Positions 18,042 through 29,725 of a stretch of DNA of 52,623 bases are shown in pieces. Position 1 is the first letter of the stretch; every line of letters starts with the position of its first letter. The position numbers and the translations under genes are program-made. The stretch covers positions 1 to 52,623 of the forward strand of contig CADDZI010000011.1 of assembly GCA_902812405.1 (NCBI GenBank), given 5' to 3'. The notes under the pieces are model-generated. The model was not told the DNA's origin. It saw only the letters and a list, made by a program, of their open reading frames with translations, and made no database searches. Source of the DNA: a bacterium. Its GTDB lineage: Bacteria; Vulcanimicrobiota; Vulcanimicrobiia; Eremiobacterales; Eremiobacteraceae.

Positions 18042-21000
18042 CTACAACTTCACTTCCAGCGTCACATAAGCTTGGAAGGGAATCGTCGTCCCCAAAAACT
18101 GCGTGTTGTTATTCCCATTTTGCACCGTGTACGGGTACTTGTAGTTGGGATCACCCGGCGCGCTGGCGAAGGTGCTCGAGTTGGGCGCGACGTCGAATGG
18201 CAGGGTCGTGTAGACGCAGAAATTGGGCCGATCCCACGGATACCCGCGCTGGTGGCAGGCATCAAAGAGGCCGGTCATCGCGACCGTCACCTGCATGCGT
18301 GGCGCCGGGACGTAGCCTAGCGACAGATTGCCGGTGATCCGAGAGGGCTGCATGAATGCTCCCATACCGTCGAAACGTCCCGTGTAGTCGTCGGGGATGA
18401 CAATCGTGGAGCCGCTGGACGCCGGATCGCCGCCGATCATCGCCAAGGGCGTCCCATACGTCGCCCCGGACGTGTAGGTCACGGAGGGCGATATCGTGAT
18501 CCGTCCGCGGCGGTACTGAAGTAGCGCAGTCGCGGTGACGGGCGGCCCAAAACCGTTGCCCGCGGCCAGCGGCTCGTCGGGCAGGACGTCGTAAGGTGCA
18601 TACTCGCCGTTGGGATCAAACAGCGGTTGCGCGGGCCGGGTCCAGTAGGGGTTGACGACGTCGCCGGACGCACACGAGGGATCGGGTGCCCCCGACGGCG
18701 TGTAACACGGCGCGGCCGGCACGCCGGTGCTCGTGCTGCCGCACAGCGGCGCACCGAACTGCGATGCCCCGTCCGCCTTGCCGCCCGGTGCACAAGCCGC
18801 GGTGTAGGCGTTGTACTGCTGGATGTGCTGGTTGAGCAGATCCAGCAAGTTCAAGCCGCTGGCAAAATTGCTGTAGCGGAAGCGGCTGTGATTGTACGTC
18901 GCGGCGAGCATCGCGGACACGCCGTCGGCCGCGAAATCGCCCTTTTGGACGGCCAGCTCCACACCGTACGAGCGCTCGCTCCCGACGTTGACCCCCGACT
19001 CGTTGCCGCTCGTATCCAGAAGGATGTTCTCGAACTGCCCGGTCGTGCCCCGATAGTAGGGGGTCAGGCGGAAGCTGACGTCCGTGCCCGGCAGATGCTG
19101 CTCCCAGGACAGGTCAACGTTACGGGAGATGTCTGGGACCAAGTCGTGTTGCGGCGTGGTGAACCCGTAGGCTGCGAATTTCTCGGCCATGGGTTGCACG
19201 AGGTTCTGCTGCAGTGTCCCGTACTGCACCCAGGAGGCATTCGGCGGACGCGCATAGACCCCAAACGACGCCCGCAGCGTGCTGTCGGGTGAGAGTTCGT
19301 ACGTGGCCGCCAGTCGCGGCTCAACGACCGAGTTCGATTCGAAGGGATCGCTCGCCAGACTGAAGTTGGCCGGACGGCTGCCCGCGGGGCAAGGACTTGC
19401 CGCACCGCTGACCGGATCGATGCTTCGCTGCACCAGCCCCAGGTTGGCCGTCACGACGCAGAATTCGCGATTGAAGGCCGCAAACCAGAATGGACGGGCC
19501 GGGTAGCCGTCGGCCTCGTTGACCAGCCGGTCCTTGTAGCGTTCGATGCGCACGCCCAGGTCCACGGTCAGCGCGTCGTTGGGCCGGAAGCGATCTTCCA
19601 CGGCTGCCGCCGTCAAGATAGGACTCACCCGGTTGATGAGTCCGCCCAGCCCGTTCTCGGTCGCCAGCCAGCGGGCGCCGTTGGTGACTGCCGGTCCCGA
19701 CGTGGCCACACTGTACGGATCGAAGGCTCCGCTGTTGACGTTGAGCAGCGCCTGCGACGCCGACGAAAAACAACTGGTATAGGCGCCGCTCGACTGGTCG
19801 TAGCAGTGCACGCCGTCAGTGTAGCTGCCGATCGGCACACTGCCCACATAATTGCCGCCGATGAGGCCGTTGGCGGTAAAACCCCCGCCCAGCAGGAAGT
19901 CGAAGCCCGTCGTGTAGCGGTATTCGCGGGAACTTGCCAGCGAGGCGGACACGGTCAGCAGGTGCTTGTCGGTGAGTTGATCAGCAAAGACCGCGCTCCC
20001 GCCAAAGGTGATCTCGGGGAGGATGAACTGCAGCGTCGAGGGGACGGGAATGGGGTCCTCGATGTCCCAGAGGGAGTAGGTTGAGAAGCCGAGGACGCGT
20101 AGGTAGGCGCGCGTCCCGATGTTGTGTTGATACTGCAGCTTGGTCAGGTCGAAGACGTTATCCGCGACGGCACGGCGATCCGCGCTGACCTGACTCTGAA
20201 AACTGCGTGCCGCATCTGGTGTGTTTGGAAAAATGTAGGGAGCAACGGCCGTCGGGACGAGTGGCGCAAAGAGCGGTCCGCTGTAGATGTACTGGTCGGG
20301 GTACGCAAACAGCGTGCCGAAGGTCTTGACGCCTCCGAAATCGTCAAACGAGCCGTACGTAAAGGTAAGCAGGTTGCTCTCGACATGGAGCAGCTGGAGG
20401 TCGTCATTGCTCCCGCCGGCGTGCGGCAAGCTGTAGTGAAGGTTGATGACCGCCTCGCGGTCGCGCGTCTCGGAGGCCCCGAGCGTGATGCCGGGGAGGT
20501 CGATGGGCTGGCCCGACGACGTGAACTGAAACGACGGGAAGAAAAAGCCCGCGTGGTAGAGGCTGGCCCCGTTGTAGGGATCCAGGTAGCGGTAGTACTG
20601 ATCCGCGAGGGCACCCGCAAGGTAATAGGTGAACCGTCCCTCGGGGGATGCCGCTCCGTATTCCACGCCTCCTTTTTGGTAATTGGCCGGCGTGCCCAGC
20701 CCCCAGGTGAGCCAGCCGAACGGCGTTCGCGATCCCGACTTGACGACTTGATTGATGTAGCCGCTGATGCCCTGTCCATCCGAGCTTGCGGTCGCACCGC
20801 CCGTGTACACTTGCAGCTCTTGCTGGCCGACGCTGGAGAGAAGTGACTGCGGAGCGTTGTCGTACGAGCGGTTGACGGGAACGCCGTCCAGCTCGTAGCC
20901 GATCTGATCTTGGTCGCCGCCGCGGATGAAGATCGGCTGATACCAGCCTTGCTGTCCCTGGGGGACGTAGATTCCGGGAACAGCCGCCAGCGCGCTGTAG

Positions 21001-21485
21001 GCTTGGTCGACGCCTCCCGGACCGGCCAGCGGCCGCGCGGCTCCGGCTGTATGCGGGTCGATCGAATACACGTTGATCGTTTGCCCTGGGCTGACGAGGC
21101 CGAGGTGGGCGCGGGTGACGATTCGTCCGATCGTCCGGACCGCCGCGGCCAGATGCACGTCGAGGTGCAGTTGAACGTCGGCGGCAATGGTTACGCCGTC
21201 AACGATCTCCGGAGCGTAGCCGTCGCGGCTGACGCGAAGCTGGTACGTGTCCGGCGGCAGCGACACGAACGTGTACAGACCATCCGGTCCGGTGCGCGTG
21301 GATGCCGACGCCGAGGCTGCGCTGATGGACACCTGAGCGCCGGCGAGGGGCGCGCCGGTCGACGCGTCGAGGACGCGCCCGCTGATGCCGCCGGTCGTCC
21401 CGGCCGACGCCGGCTGGCAGAGCCGGTCTTGCCATGCCAGCATCAAGAAGGAAACGAGGAAACTGAACGCTGCCCGACGTTGCAT
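18042..21485 (-). CDS. TonB-dependent-receptor-like outer membrane protein with carboxypeptidase-regulatory domain
   Basis: A 1147-aa exported protein. Residues 1-28 form a signal peptide (MQRRAAFSFLVSFLMLAWQD, then PASAG). Residues ~32-120 are a carboxypeptidase-regulatory-like beta-sandwich (GGISGRVLDASTGAPLAGA, YTFVSLPPDTYQLRVSRDGY). A plug domain follows, with QPIFIRGGDQDQIGYELDGV and NRSYDNAPQ. The rest is a long beta-barrel rich in aromatic and Gly/Ser/Asn segments. This layout matches SusC/OmpA-related receptors that import large or chelated ligands. The ATG is preceded by GAGGTGG. No TonB/ExbB gene lies in the window. The ligand is unknown, and the orphan binding protein next door could be a partner by position only. 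Confidence 0.9.
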   Translation of the reverse strand: MQRRAAFSFLVSFLMLAWQDRLCQPASAGTTGGISGRVLDASTGAPLAGAQVSISAASASASTRTGPDGLYTFVSLPPDTYQLRVSRDGYAPEIVDGVTIAADVQLHLDVHLAAAVRTIGRIVTRAHLGLVSPGQTINVYSIDPHTAGAARPLAGPGGVDQAYSALAAVPGIYVPQGQQGWYQPIFIRGGDQDQIGYELDGVPVNRSYDNAPQSLLSSVGQQELQVYTGGATASSDGQGISGYINQVVKSGSRTPFGWLTWGLGTPANYQKGGVEYGAASPEGRFTYYLAGALADQYYRYLDPYNGASLYHAGFFFPSFQFTSSGQPIDLPGITLGASETRDREAVINLHYSLPHAGGSNDDLQLLHVESNLLTFTYGSFDDFGGVKTFGTLFAYPDQYIYSGPLFAPLVPTAVAPYIFPNTPDAARSFQSQVSADRRAVADNVFDLTKLQYQHNIGTRAYLRVLGFSTYSLWDIEDPIPVPSTLQFILPEITFGGSAVFADQLTDKHLLTVSASLASSREYRYTTGFDFLLGGGFTANGLIGGNYVGSVPIGSYTDGVHCYDQSSGAYTSCFSSASQALLNVNSGAFDPYSVATSGPAVTNGARWLATENGLGGLINRVSPILTAAAVEDRFRPNDALTVDLGVRIERYKDRLVNEADGYPARPFWFAAFNREFCVVTANLGLVQRSIDPVSGAASPCPAGSRPANFSLASDPFESNSVVEPRLAATYELSPDSTLRASFGVYARPPNASWVQYGTLQQNLVQPMAEKFAAYGFTTPQHDLVPDISRNVDLSWEQHLPGTDVSFRLTPYYRGTTGQFENILLDTSGNESGVNVGSERSYGVELAVQKGDFAADGVSAMLAATYNHSRFRYSNFASGLNLLDLLNQHIQQYNAYTAACAPGGKADGASQFGAPLCGSTSTGVPAAPCYTPSGAPDPSCASGDVVNPYWTRPAQPLFDPNGEYAPYDVLPDEPLAAGNGFGPPVTATALLQYRRGRITISPSVTYTSGATYGTPLAMIGGDPASSGSTIVIPDDYTGRFDGMGAFMQPSRITGNLSLGYVPAPRMQVTVAMTGLFDACHQRGYPWDRPNFCVYTTLPFDVAPNSSTFASAPGDPNYKYPYTVQNGNNNTQFLGTTIPFQAYVTLEVKL

Positions 21486-21806
21486 GCACACCACCTCGTG
21501 CGACGTCAATGTAGCGAGGGGGCGTCAATTCGCAGAACGTGCCCGTCCTCCCCCCACGGGAAGACAACGATGTCCGTGCGGTCGTGCTTGCGCCACCGAG
21601 AGGCACCGGATCCGTGCGATCGCGCTTGCGCCACCGAGAGAGCGTCACGCGGCGGATCCACGTTACAAGATGTCTCGTTCCATCGGCCGCGGCGAGCGCG
21701 GCCGCTACAAACACAGCGCAGCCGCCTAACATACCCGCGACCGCTACACGAACGGCGCTCTCAGCTTACCGCCTGACATGCCAGGCGGCTCGCTTCCCGC
21801 GCCGGC
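21486..21806. repeat. Gap filled with hairpin repeats, including a composite doublet
   Basis: This 321-base gap holds no gene. A degenerate plus-type half hairpin appears twice in tandem (21576-21602 and 21610-21640, both ending GCGCCACCGAGAG). A minus-oriented hairpin lies at 21683-21707 (stem GCCGCG/CGCGGC, loop GCGAG-like). The spacer GAGAGAGCGTCACGCGGCG closely matches the one at 7203-7225, so this is a second copy of that composite element. A hairpin remnant (GCGACCGCTACAC) lies near 21738-21752. Confidence 0.75.
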
Positions 21807-22337
21807 TTAGCGGCCGTTGAGAAACGCGGAGATCATGTCCCAGTGGGCGGCGGGCGCCATCCCTTGCGCGACCACGGTGCCATGTTCGTCAACCAGGTAA
21901 AAGACGTCCATCAATCCTTTGGGGTCCAGAAGCAACGTTTGCTGCCGGGTGAGAACGCCCCAATACCAATTTGGTGCATCACCCGGCGAACCGATCCCGG
22001 CCTTGATTGAGGCGAGGCTAGGTCCGGAACCGCCCAGATTGTCGTAGGCTTCCATTTCCACCAGCGCCGCGTGTGCGCGCTGCAGATCGGCCACATGTTG
22101 GGCCATGAGCGTGGAACCGGCCTGACACGACGGACACCAGGTCGCCATCACCCACAAAATGTACTTGTGCCCTCGCAACCGGGCCGAATGCAGCGTCCTC
22201 CCGTCGAGCAGGCTGTAGGTGACGGGCGGCACTCGATGTCCGATATCGACGGCAGCCGGTCCGGCAGACACAGCCGGTCCGGCAGTCAAAACAGAGAGCA
22301 CGCCCGCGACCAGGCAAACTCGCAGCAAGGCATTCAT
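21807..22337 (-). CDS. Secreted thioredoxin-like (TlpA/redoxin) protein of the mercury locus
   Basis: A 176-aa exported protein. Residues 1-25 are a signal peptide (MNALLRVCLVAGVLSVLTAG, then PAVSA). The mature part is a thioredoxin fold with the redox motif WCPSC (Cys68 and Cys71) after YILWVMAT. The C-terminal LLDPKGLMDVFYLVDEHGTVVAQ strand-turn is typical of the TlpA/redoxin family. Its ATG overlaps the stop of the Cys-Cys membrane protein gene by ATGA, so the pair is coupled and shares one promoter opposite merA. A role in reducing or handing over thiol-bound Hg(II) in the periplasm is attractive but inferred. A general disulfide reductase is the alternative. Confidence 0.85.
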   Translation of the reverse strand: MNALLRVCLVAGVLSVLTAGPAVSAGPAAVDIGHRVPPVTYSLLDGRTLHSARLRGHKYILWVMATWCPSCQAGSTLMAQHVADLQRAHAALVEMEAYDNLGGSGPSLASIKAGIGSPGDAPNWYWGVLTRQQTLLLDPKGLMDVFYLVDEHGTVVAQGMAPAAHWDMISAFLNGR

Positions 22338-22885
22338 GACGATGCTTCCTTTCGACATGGGGGGTGTGTCTGCGCTGCCACCGAAACGCGGCAGACCGCA
22401 GTTGCGCTCCGCGCCGCCAACCACAGGGATGCGAGCACGGCCGCCACAGCCACGCCGATGAATAGGCCAAAATCGCGGGCAAAGAACGAGGCATAACGGC
22501 CGCTCAGACGCAAGACCGCCGGCGCCGAAGCCCCGGCCGCCGCCAAGGCGCTCGGGATGAGGCTCGTGCAACACAGGCTGCTGGGCAAGATCCCGGCCAG
22601 GATGCCGCTCAACGACAGCGCGGCCGGTCCTCGGCCGCCGTGCGGGCGAACTGCGTTAAGCGCAAAGGTCAGAGACACGCCGATGCCGAGAATGACTGAG
22701 GCAAGGGCTTCCCCAGGCGTGAGAAGTTGGAGGGCCGACCAACTGAAGGCACCATAGCGCCCGGCGGGCAGAGCCACAAGGTAACCGATGGTCAGCGGTA
22801 CACCCAGCCCTCCCAGGAGCAGCAGCGACCGTCGCCGGGCCGGCGGCGTGAAGGCGATGTGCAAGGCAGCTCGCAAGGTGTCCAT
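22334..22885 (-). CDS. Four-helix membrane protein with vicinal Cys-Cys, mercury-transporter-like
   Basis: A 183-aa integral membrane protein with four predicted helices: LLLLGGLGVPLTIGYLVAL, ALASVILGIGVSLTFALNAV, SGILAGILPSSLCCTSLIPS, and FGLFIGVAVAAVLASLWLAA. Helix 3 carries adjacent cysteines (Cys105-Cys106). MerT, MerC and MerF transporters also use vicinal cysteines in a helix, though in MerT the pair is in helix 1, so this is not plain MerT. A terminal cysteine (Cys177) lies in the last residues. I chose the ATG giving MDTLRAALHI because the promoter ends 13 bases before it. It faces merA and is coupled to a thioredoxin-like gene. Hg(II) uptake feeding MerA is the best guess; no activity is proven. 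Confidence 0.7.
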   Translation of the reverse strand: MDTLRAALHIAFTPPARRRSLLLLGGLGVPLTIGYLVALPAGRYGAFSWSALQLLTPGEALASVILGIGVSLTFALNAVRPHGGRGPAALSLSGILAGILPSSLCCTSLIPSALAAAGASAPAVLRLSGRYASFFARDFGLFIGVAVAAVLASLWLAARSATAVCRVSVAAQTHPPCRKEASS

Positions 22886-22927
22886 TGACAGCCCATACAT
22901 TATAGGATTATGATATGAAAAAGTCAA
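22885..22927. promoter_or_regulatory. Two interlocking divergent sigma70-type promoters of the mercury locus
   Basis: Plus strand, toward merA: -35 TTGACA (22885-22890), 18-base spacer, -10 TATGAT (22909-22914). Minus strand, toward the membrane protein: -35 TTGACT (22922-22927), 17-base spacer, -10 TATAAT (22899-22904). The cores overlap completely, so both cannot be occupied at once. The merA -35 box also touches the start codon of the membrane protein gene. The segment is strikingly AT-rich compared with its surroundings. An imperfect CATA...TATG dyad (22894-22916) covers both -10 boxes and could be an operator; no regulator gene lies nearby. Confidence 0.75.
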
Positions 22928-22961
22928 CCCACACACCAGCGTGAAAAGAAGGAGCAAGGCT

Positions 22962-24341
22962 GTGTCCGAATCCGGCTACGATCTCGTCATTCTGGGAAGC
23001 GGGTCAGCCGCATTTGCGGCCGCCATCCGAGCCCGCTCGTACGGGGCCCGCGTCGCCCTCGTCGAGGCGCACACGCTGGGAGGAACCTGCGTCAATGTCG
23101 GATGCGTCCCCAGCAAGGTGCTCCTTGAAGCGGCTCAGCGCCGCCATGATTGCCCGCCGACGGCACAGACGATGCAGGAGGCCGTCGGCCGCAAGGACGA
23201 GCTCGTGGCGCACCTGCGCCGGGTTAAGTACGAGGATCTCCTTGCCCGCTACGACCTGGATTTGGTACGGGGAGAAGCGAGCTTCGAGGATGCTTGGACG
23301 GTACGCGCCGGCTCGCGCCTGCTGCGCGCCGGCGCCTACATCATTGCAACCGGGGCGTCTCCCAACCCGCCTCCCATCCCGGGACTGCGGGAGGCTGGTT
23401 TTATCACCAGCACCGAGGCCCTCGACCTGCGTGCCGCTCCGTCCCGTTTGGCCGTCATCGGCGGCAACGCCATCGGGCTGGAGTTAGGACAGTACTTTGC
23501 GCGCATGGGTAGCACGGTTGCAATTTTCGAAGCCCTCTCACGAATCGCGCCCTTTGAGGAGCCTGACTCAAGCCGGGCCTTGCACGACGCCTTAACCGCC
23601 GAAGGCCTCGCCATCTTTACCGGCGCACGGATCACGTCGGTGCGTACAAGCGCAGAGCGGCGCGTCCTCATATTATTCATGGACGCTGCCGGCGCCGAAC
23701 GCGAGTGGGAAGCGGATGCTATCCTCGTTGCCACAGGCCGCCGTCCGAATACCGACCGCCTCAATCTCAAAGGGGCGGGCGTCCGCACGACCCCCGGGGG
23801 CGCCGTGGCCACGGATGCCTATCTGCGGACCGACAGCGGCCACATCTTCGCCGCCGGCGATGTCACGGGAGCACCCCAATTCGTCTATGTGGCCGCATAC
23901 CAGGGAGGGCTGGCCGCCGACAACGCTCTCGGAAAACTACCCATTCCCCAAAACCTGGATGCCGTGCCGCGTGTCATCTTCACGCAACCTCGTCTAGCCG
24001 CCGTCGGTGAGACCGAGGAGCAGGCTCGCGGGCGTGGCGCGGCCGTCGAGACGGCTGTCTTGGACCTCGGAGAAAGCGTTCCGCGAGCGATCGTCAACCG
24101 CCGGGGCGGCATCTTGAAGCTGGTGGTCAGTCGGGGCACGCGCACCATTCTCGGCGCCCATATGGTCGGCGAGCATGCCGACGAAGTGATCGTCGCCGCC
24201 ACCTACGCCGTCCGGTTCAAACTGACAGCTGCCCATCTCATCGAGACCTTCCACCCTTACCTGACGATGGGCGAGAGTCTGCGGCTGTGTGCGCAGGCTT
24301 TGGATGTGGATCCCGCGGCGCTTTCCTGTTGCGCCGCCTGA
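22962..24341 (+). CDS. merA: Mercury(II) reductase
   Basis: Flavoenzyme that reduces Hg(II) to volatile Hg(0) with NADPH. The 459-aa protein has the FAD motif LVILGSGSAAFAAAIRAR, the redox-active pair in GTCVNVGCVPSK (Cys43, Cys48), an NAD(P)-binding motif VIGGNAIGLELGQ, FAD motif GHIFAAGDVT, and the C-terminal Hg-binding pair LSCCAA (Cys456-Cys457) that separates MerA from other disulfide reductases. There is no N-terminal heavy-metal-associated domain. The GTG at 22962 is chosen because AAGGAG lies 7 bases before it; an earlier in-frame GTG at 22941 overlaps that site. It diverges from the Cys-Cys membrane protein and thioredoxin-like genes. Confidence 0.95.
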   Translation: MSESGYDLVILGSGSAAFAAAIRARSYGARVALVEAHTLGGTCVNVGCVPSKVLLEAAQRRHDCPPTAQTMQEAVGRKDELVAHLRRVKYEDLLARYDLDLVRGEASFEDAWTVRAGSRLLRAGAYIIATGASPNPPPIPGLREAGFITSTEALDLRAAPSRLAVIGGNAIGLELGQYFARMGSTVAIFEALSRIAPFEEPDSSRALHDALTAEGLAIFTGARITSVRTSAERRVLILFMDAAGAEREWEADAILVATGRRPNTDRLNLKGAGVRTTPGGAVATDAYLRTDSGHIFAAGDVTGAPQFVYVAAYQGGLAADNALGKLPIPQNLDAVPRVIFTQPRLAAVGETEEQARGRGAAVETAVLDLGESVPRAIVNRRGGILKLVVSRGTRTILGAHMVGEHADEVIVAATYAVRFKLTAAHLIETFHPYLTMGESLRLCAQALDVDPAALSCCAA

Positions 24342-24364
24342 GGGTATCGCGGCGTAACCTTCCC

Positions 24365-24495
24365 TCGGTCGCGCCAGCGCGACCGCTACACAACCTCGTG
24401 CGGTAGGGCGTCCGCACGATGGGACCTTCTGTCGCGCAAACGCACGGTCGGCCAAGGCCGACCGCTACAGTCGGTCGCGCCAGCGCGACCGCTAC
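24365..24495 (-). repeat. Three hairpin repeats downstream of merA
   Basis: Copies at 24365-24389 and 24471-24495 have stem GGTCGCGC/GCGCGACC with a CA loop. The copy at 24446-24468 has stem GGTCGGCC/GGCCGACC with AA loop. All are minus-oriented and end GCTAC. They occupy most of the 169-base gap between merA and the PilZ gene. Confidence 0.8.
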
Positions 24496-24510
24496 CGAAC
24501 ACCTTGGGCG

Positions 24511-24873
24511 CTACGCGTTATAGGATTGCGCCGCCTCGCGCTGCCACTTGCGGACGAGGTACGCGATGAGCTCGGACGTAATGTCGCTGATGCGGACGAA
24601 GGCAATGCCGACGCCGTGCGCGTCGCTGCGGACCACCGTGCCGTACACCGTAATCGGCTGGCTTTCGCCCGCCAGATCCAATTCAATGGAGAGCAGGTCG
24701 TTGGTCGCGACGGGCAGGTCCGAGCGCAAGAGAACACCGCCCGCGCCAATATTGACGATCTGCGCAGGATAGCGCTGGCCCGAGCGGTCGCGTCGTACGT
24801 GAACCGGCAGGGTCTTCTGAACACGCGGATGAGATCGGCGTTCGGTGTGCGGCGGACCCGGAGTCTCGGTCAT
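24511..24873 (-). CDS. PilZ domain protein
   Basis: A 120-aa single-domain PilZ protein, the family that binds cyclic di-GMP and relays it to motility, surface polysaccharide or transcription targets. The RxxxR motif is present in ERRSHPRV (Arg13, Arg17). The second motif reads NIGAGGVLL (Asn41), where the family usually has D/NxSxxG; the serine is replaced by Gly. The remainder (LLSIELDLAGESQPITVYGTVVRSDAHGVGIAFVRIS) follows the PilZ barrel closely. It starts 34 bases after the PilZ-like membrane protein, so uvrA and the two genes may form one unit. Confidence 0.88.
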   Translation of the reverse strand: MTETPGPPHTERRSHPRVQKTLPVHVRRDRSGQRYPAQIVNIGAGGVLLRSDLPVATNDLLSIELDLAGESQPITVYGTVVRSDAHGVGIAFVRISDITSELIAYLVRKWQREAAQSYNA

Positions 24874-24907
24874 GCCGGCATCTCGTCGTCGGCGGGCGGC
24901 AGCCCCT

Positions 24908-25682
24908 TCAGGAGTTTGGTGACTGACCCCACAACTTGACGTCTCCGATGTGATTGGCCCAGTACCACATGCGGCTGACGGCCCACGCAACGTGGTTCCA
25001 CACGTACAGCTCGGCCGCCCGGCCCTGGGGGAAGAGGGCGACGACCAGCAGGATGACCCCGAGGTAAAACGTGACGCCCAGCGAGTTCCAAAAGCGCGTG
25101 GCGGGCGTCGCTTTCGACTGACCGCGCAGCGGCGCTGGCTCGAAGTACTGGCGCCTTTCGGTGCTGTGCTGCTGATTGACCGCCTGGTAGTCGACCGGCG
25201 GTAAAAACGTATGCGAAGTCCCGGCCCGAAACGTCGTCTGCGGCGTGAACGTCGGTGCGGCGACGGGCGCGGGCGCCGACGGGGCCGGGTCATCGCTGTG
25301 ACGGCCCAGTAGGCGCTCGATCTTTTGGCGCGCGTCATCGCTCAGCTCGAGGAAATCGGCAATGACCTCATACCCGGCATCACCGAGGTCGCGTTCGGAG
25401 CGGACCTTAATGAGCCCGCGGGCGGTCGCCTTGATGCTGCGCATATCCAGCGTGGTGAAGAGGACCGTGTTCTCCTTCACCTGGCTGGGGAAGACCGCGA
25501 CGACGCTGTTCGTATCCAAGCGCGCGGCCTTACCCAGGAGATTGACGCCCAGCTCCGCGTTGCGGACGCTGATGTCTATCGGCAAAGGCAGTGCAGCGGG
25601 TAGTTCGCCGGCACCAATCGTGTCGGGCATGGCTCCTCGTGGCGGTTCTTCGGAACCGGTGACCTCACCGGTCACCGCACTA

Positions 25683-25690
<8 letters not shown>
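24908..25690 (-). CDS. Membrane-anchored protein with diverged PilZ-like domain
   Basis: A 260-aa protein of no named family. Residues ~35-125 ([20 protein letters not shown] through [20 protein letters not shown]) resemble a PilZ beta-barrel in strand pattern and C-terminal helix, but lack RxxxR and D/NxSxxG, so cyclic di-GMP binding is doubtful. A Pro/Ala-rich linker follows. Then comes one membrane segment ([20 protein letters not shown]) and a Trp-rich C-terminal tail. The ATG giving [10 protein letters not shown] overlaps the end of uvrA by 8 bases; ATG 25630 ([10 protein letters not shown]) preceded by GAGGAG is an alternative. The true PilZ gene is directly downstream. Confidence 0.7.
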
Positions 25691-28760
<3,070 letters not shown>

Positions 28761-28885
28761 GGAACCGACTGCTTCGCGCCCGGGGGCCGCGGGCGCCTCC
28801 CCGGCGTGGGAGCTACATCGCGCCGTCAGTCGCGCACGCCCCACGACGTGACGTTCCGTCGATTGCACCTCAGGGCGTTACGCTC

Positions 28886-28912
28886 TGGCGGTCGCGCACG
28901 CGCGAGCGCTAC
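28886..28912 (-). repeat. Single hairpin repeat between uvrA and the HAD gene
   Basis: Minus-oriented member with core GGTCGCGC, loop AC and GCGCGAGC, ending GCTAC; one stem pair is broken relative to the consensus. It is preceded by GGCGTTACGCTCTG, a variant of the CGTNACG spacer sequence seen beside other copies. Confidence 0.65.
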
Positions 28913-28926
28913 GGGCGGTCCACACC

Positions 28927-29640
28927 TTACCCGAGGCGGCCGAGTACCGGTGGCAGCTCCGCGATGCTGCCGATCGTGGCTTCAGGAGGCCGAGCACCCT
29001 CCGGCGGACGTTCGTGACGCACGTTGACCCACACGGCCCGCATCCCGGCGGCGTGCGCACCTGTGATGTCGCGCTCGAATCTATCCCCCACCATGACGCT
29101 CTCGCCGGGCGTCACGTTCAGACGCTCCATCGCGTGCCGGAAGATCTCGGGATCGGGTTTGGCAAGTTCCATTTCACCGGCCAAGATGACCGCGTCGAAG
29201 AAACGCTTGAGGCCCAGGCGCGCAATCTTCTCCTCGTGGGTTTCCGCAAAACCGTTGGTGATGATCGCCATCTTGTAGCGCCCGTGCAGCTGGCTGAGTA
29301 CCGGCAGCGTTTCCGGGAAAAGTTCAACGCGCTCCAGGCGGATCGCATCGTAGCGCTGCGCCAGCCGCTTGGCCAACGCGGGGTCGTCAATGCCCTTGGC
29401 CTTCAATGCCTTGCGCCACAGCGCCGGGCGCAGAGCACCGGGCGCGGGTTTGGGCGCCTTGGGTTTCAGGTGCTCCCAAAAATCCATGGCCGTCTCCATG
29501 TATGCGGTAGCCAGATCGTCGGCATCCACACCCCGATCCGCGGCCAATTCGGAGGCGGCCAATGCGGCACTGCGCTCGCTGGAGATCGTATCGTCCAACA
29601 GCGTATCGTCCAAATCAAAGAAGACCGCGGTTACCGGCAT
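28927..29640 (-). CDS. HAD-superfamily phosphatase (YjjG-like)
   Basis: A 237-aa haloacid-dehalogenase-type hydrolase. Motif I is FFDLDDTLLDD (nucleophile Asp9, acid/base Asp11), motif II is IITNGF, motif III has the lysine in LAKPDPEIF, and motif IV is MVGDRFERDITGA. A helical C1 cap lies between motifs I and II. Overall it resembles the YjjG/YfnB nucleotide 5'-phosphatases, but substrates in this family vary widely. The ATG giving MPVTAVFF is well placed; GGAGGAGG lies about 20 bases upstream, too far for a normal site. Confidence 0.88.
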   Translation of the reverse strand: MPVTAVFFDLDDTLLDDTISSERSAALAASELAADRGVDADDLATAYMETAMDFWEHLKPKAPKPAPGALRPALWRKALKAKGIDDPALAKRLAQRYDAIRLERVELFPETLPVLSQLHGRYKMAIITNGFAETHEEKIARLGLKRFFDAVILAGEMELAKPDPEIFRHAMERLNVTPGESVMVGDRFERDITGAHAAGMRAVWVNVRHERPPEGARPPEATIGSIAELPPVLGRLG

Positions 29641-29725
29641 GCGCTCAACGGTTCGGCATCCTCCTCCGACCTGGCATCTGTCAGGATGACGCCGGAGCCA
29701 GCAAAACCATACCTCACCAATTGTT

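Noticed and set aside
22334-22885. Calling the Cys-Cys membrane protein merT
   Set aside because: MerT has its Cys pair in the first of three helices; here it is in the third of four and overall similarity is limited, so I left the symbol blank.
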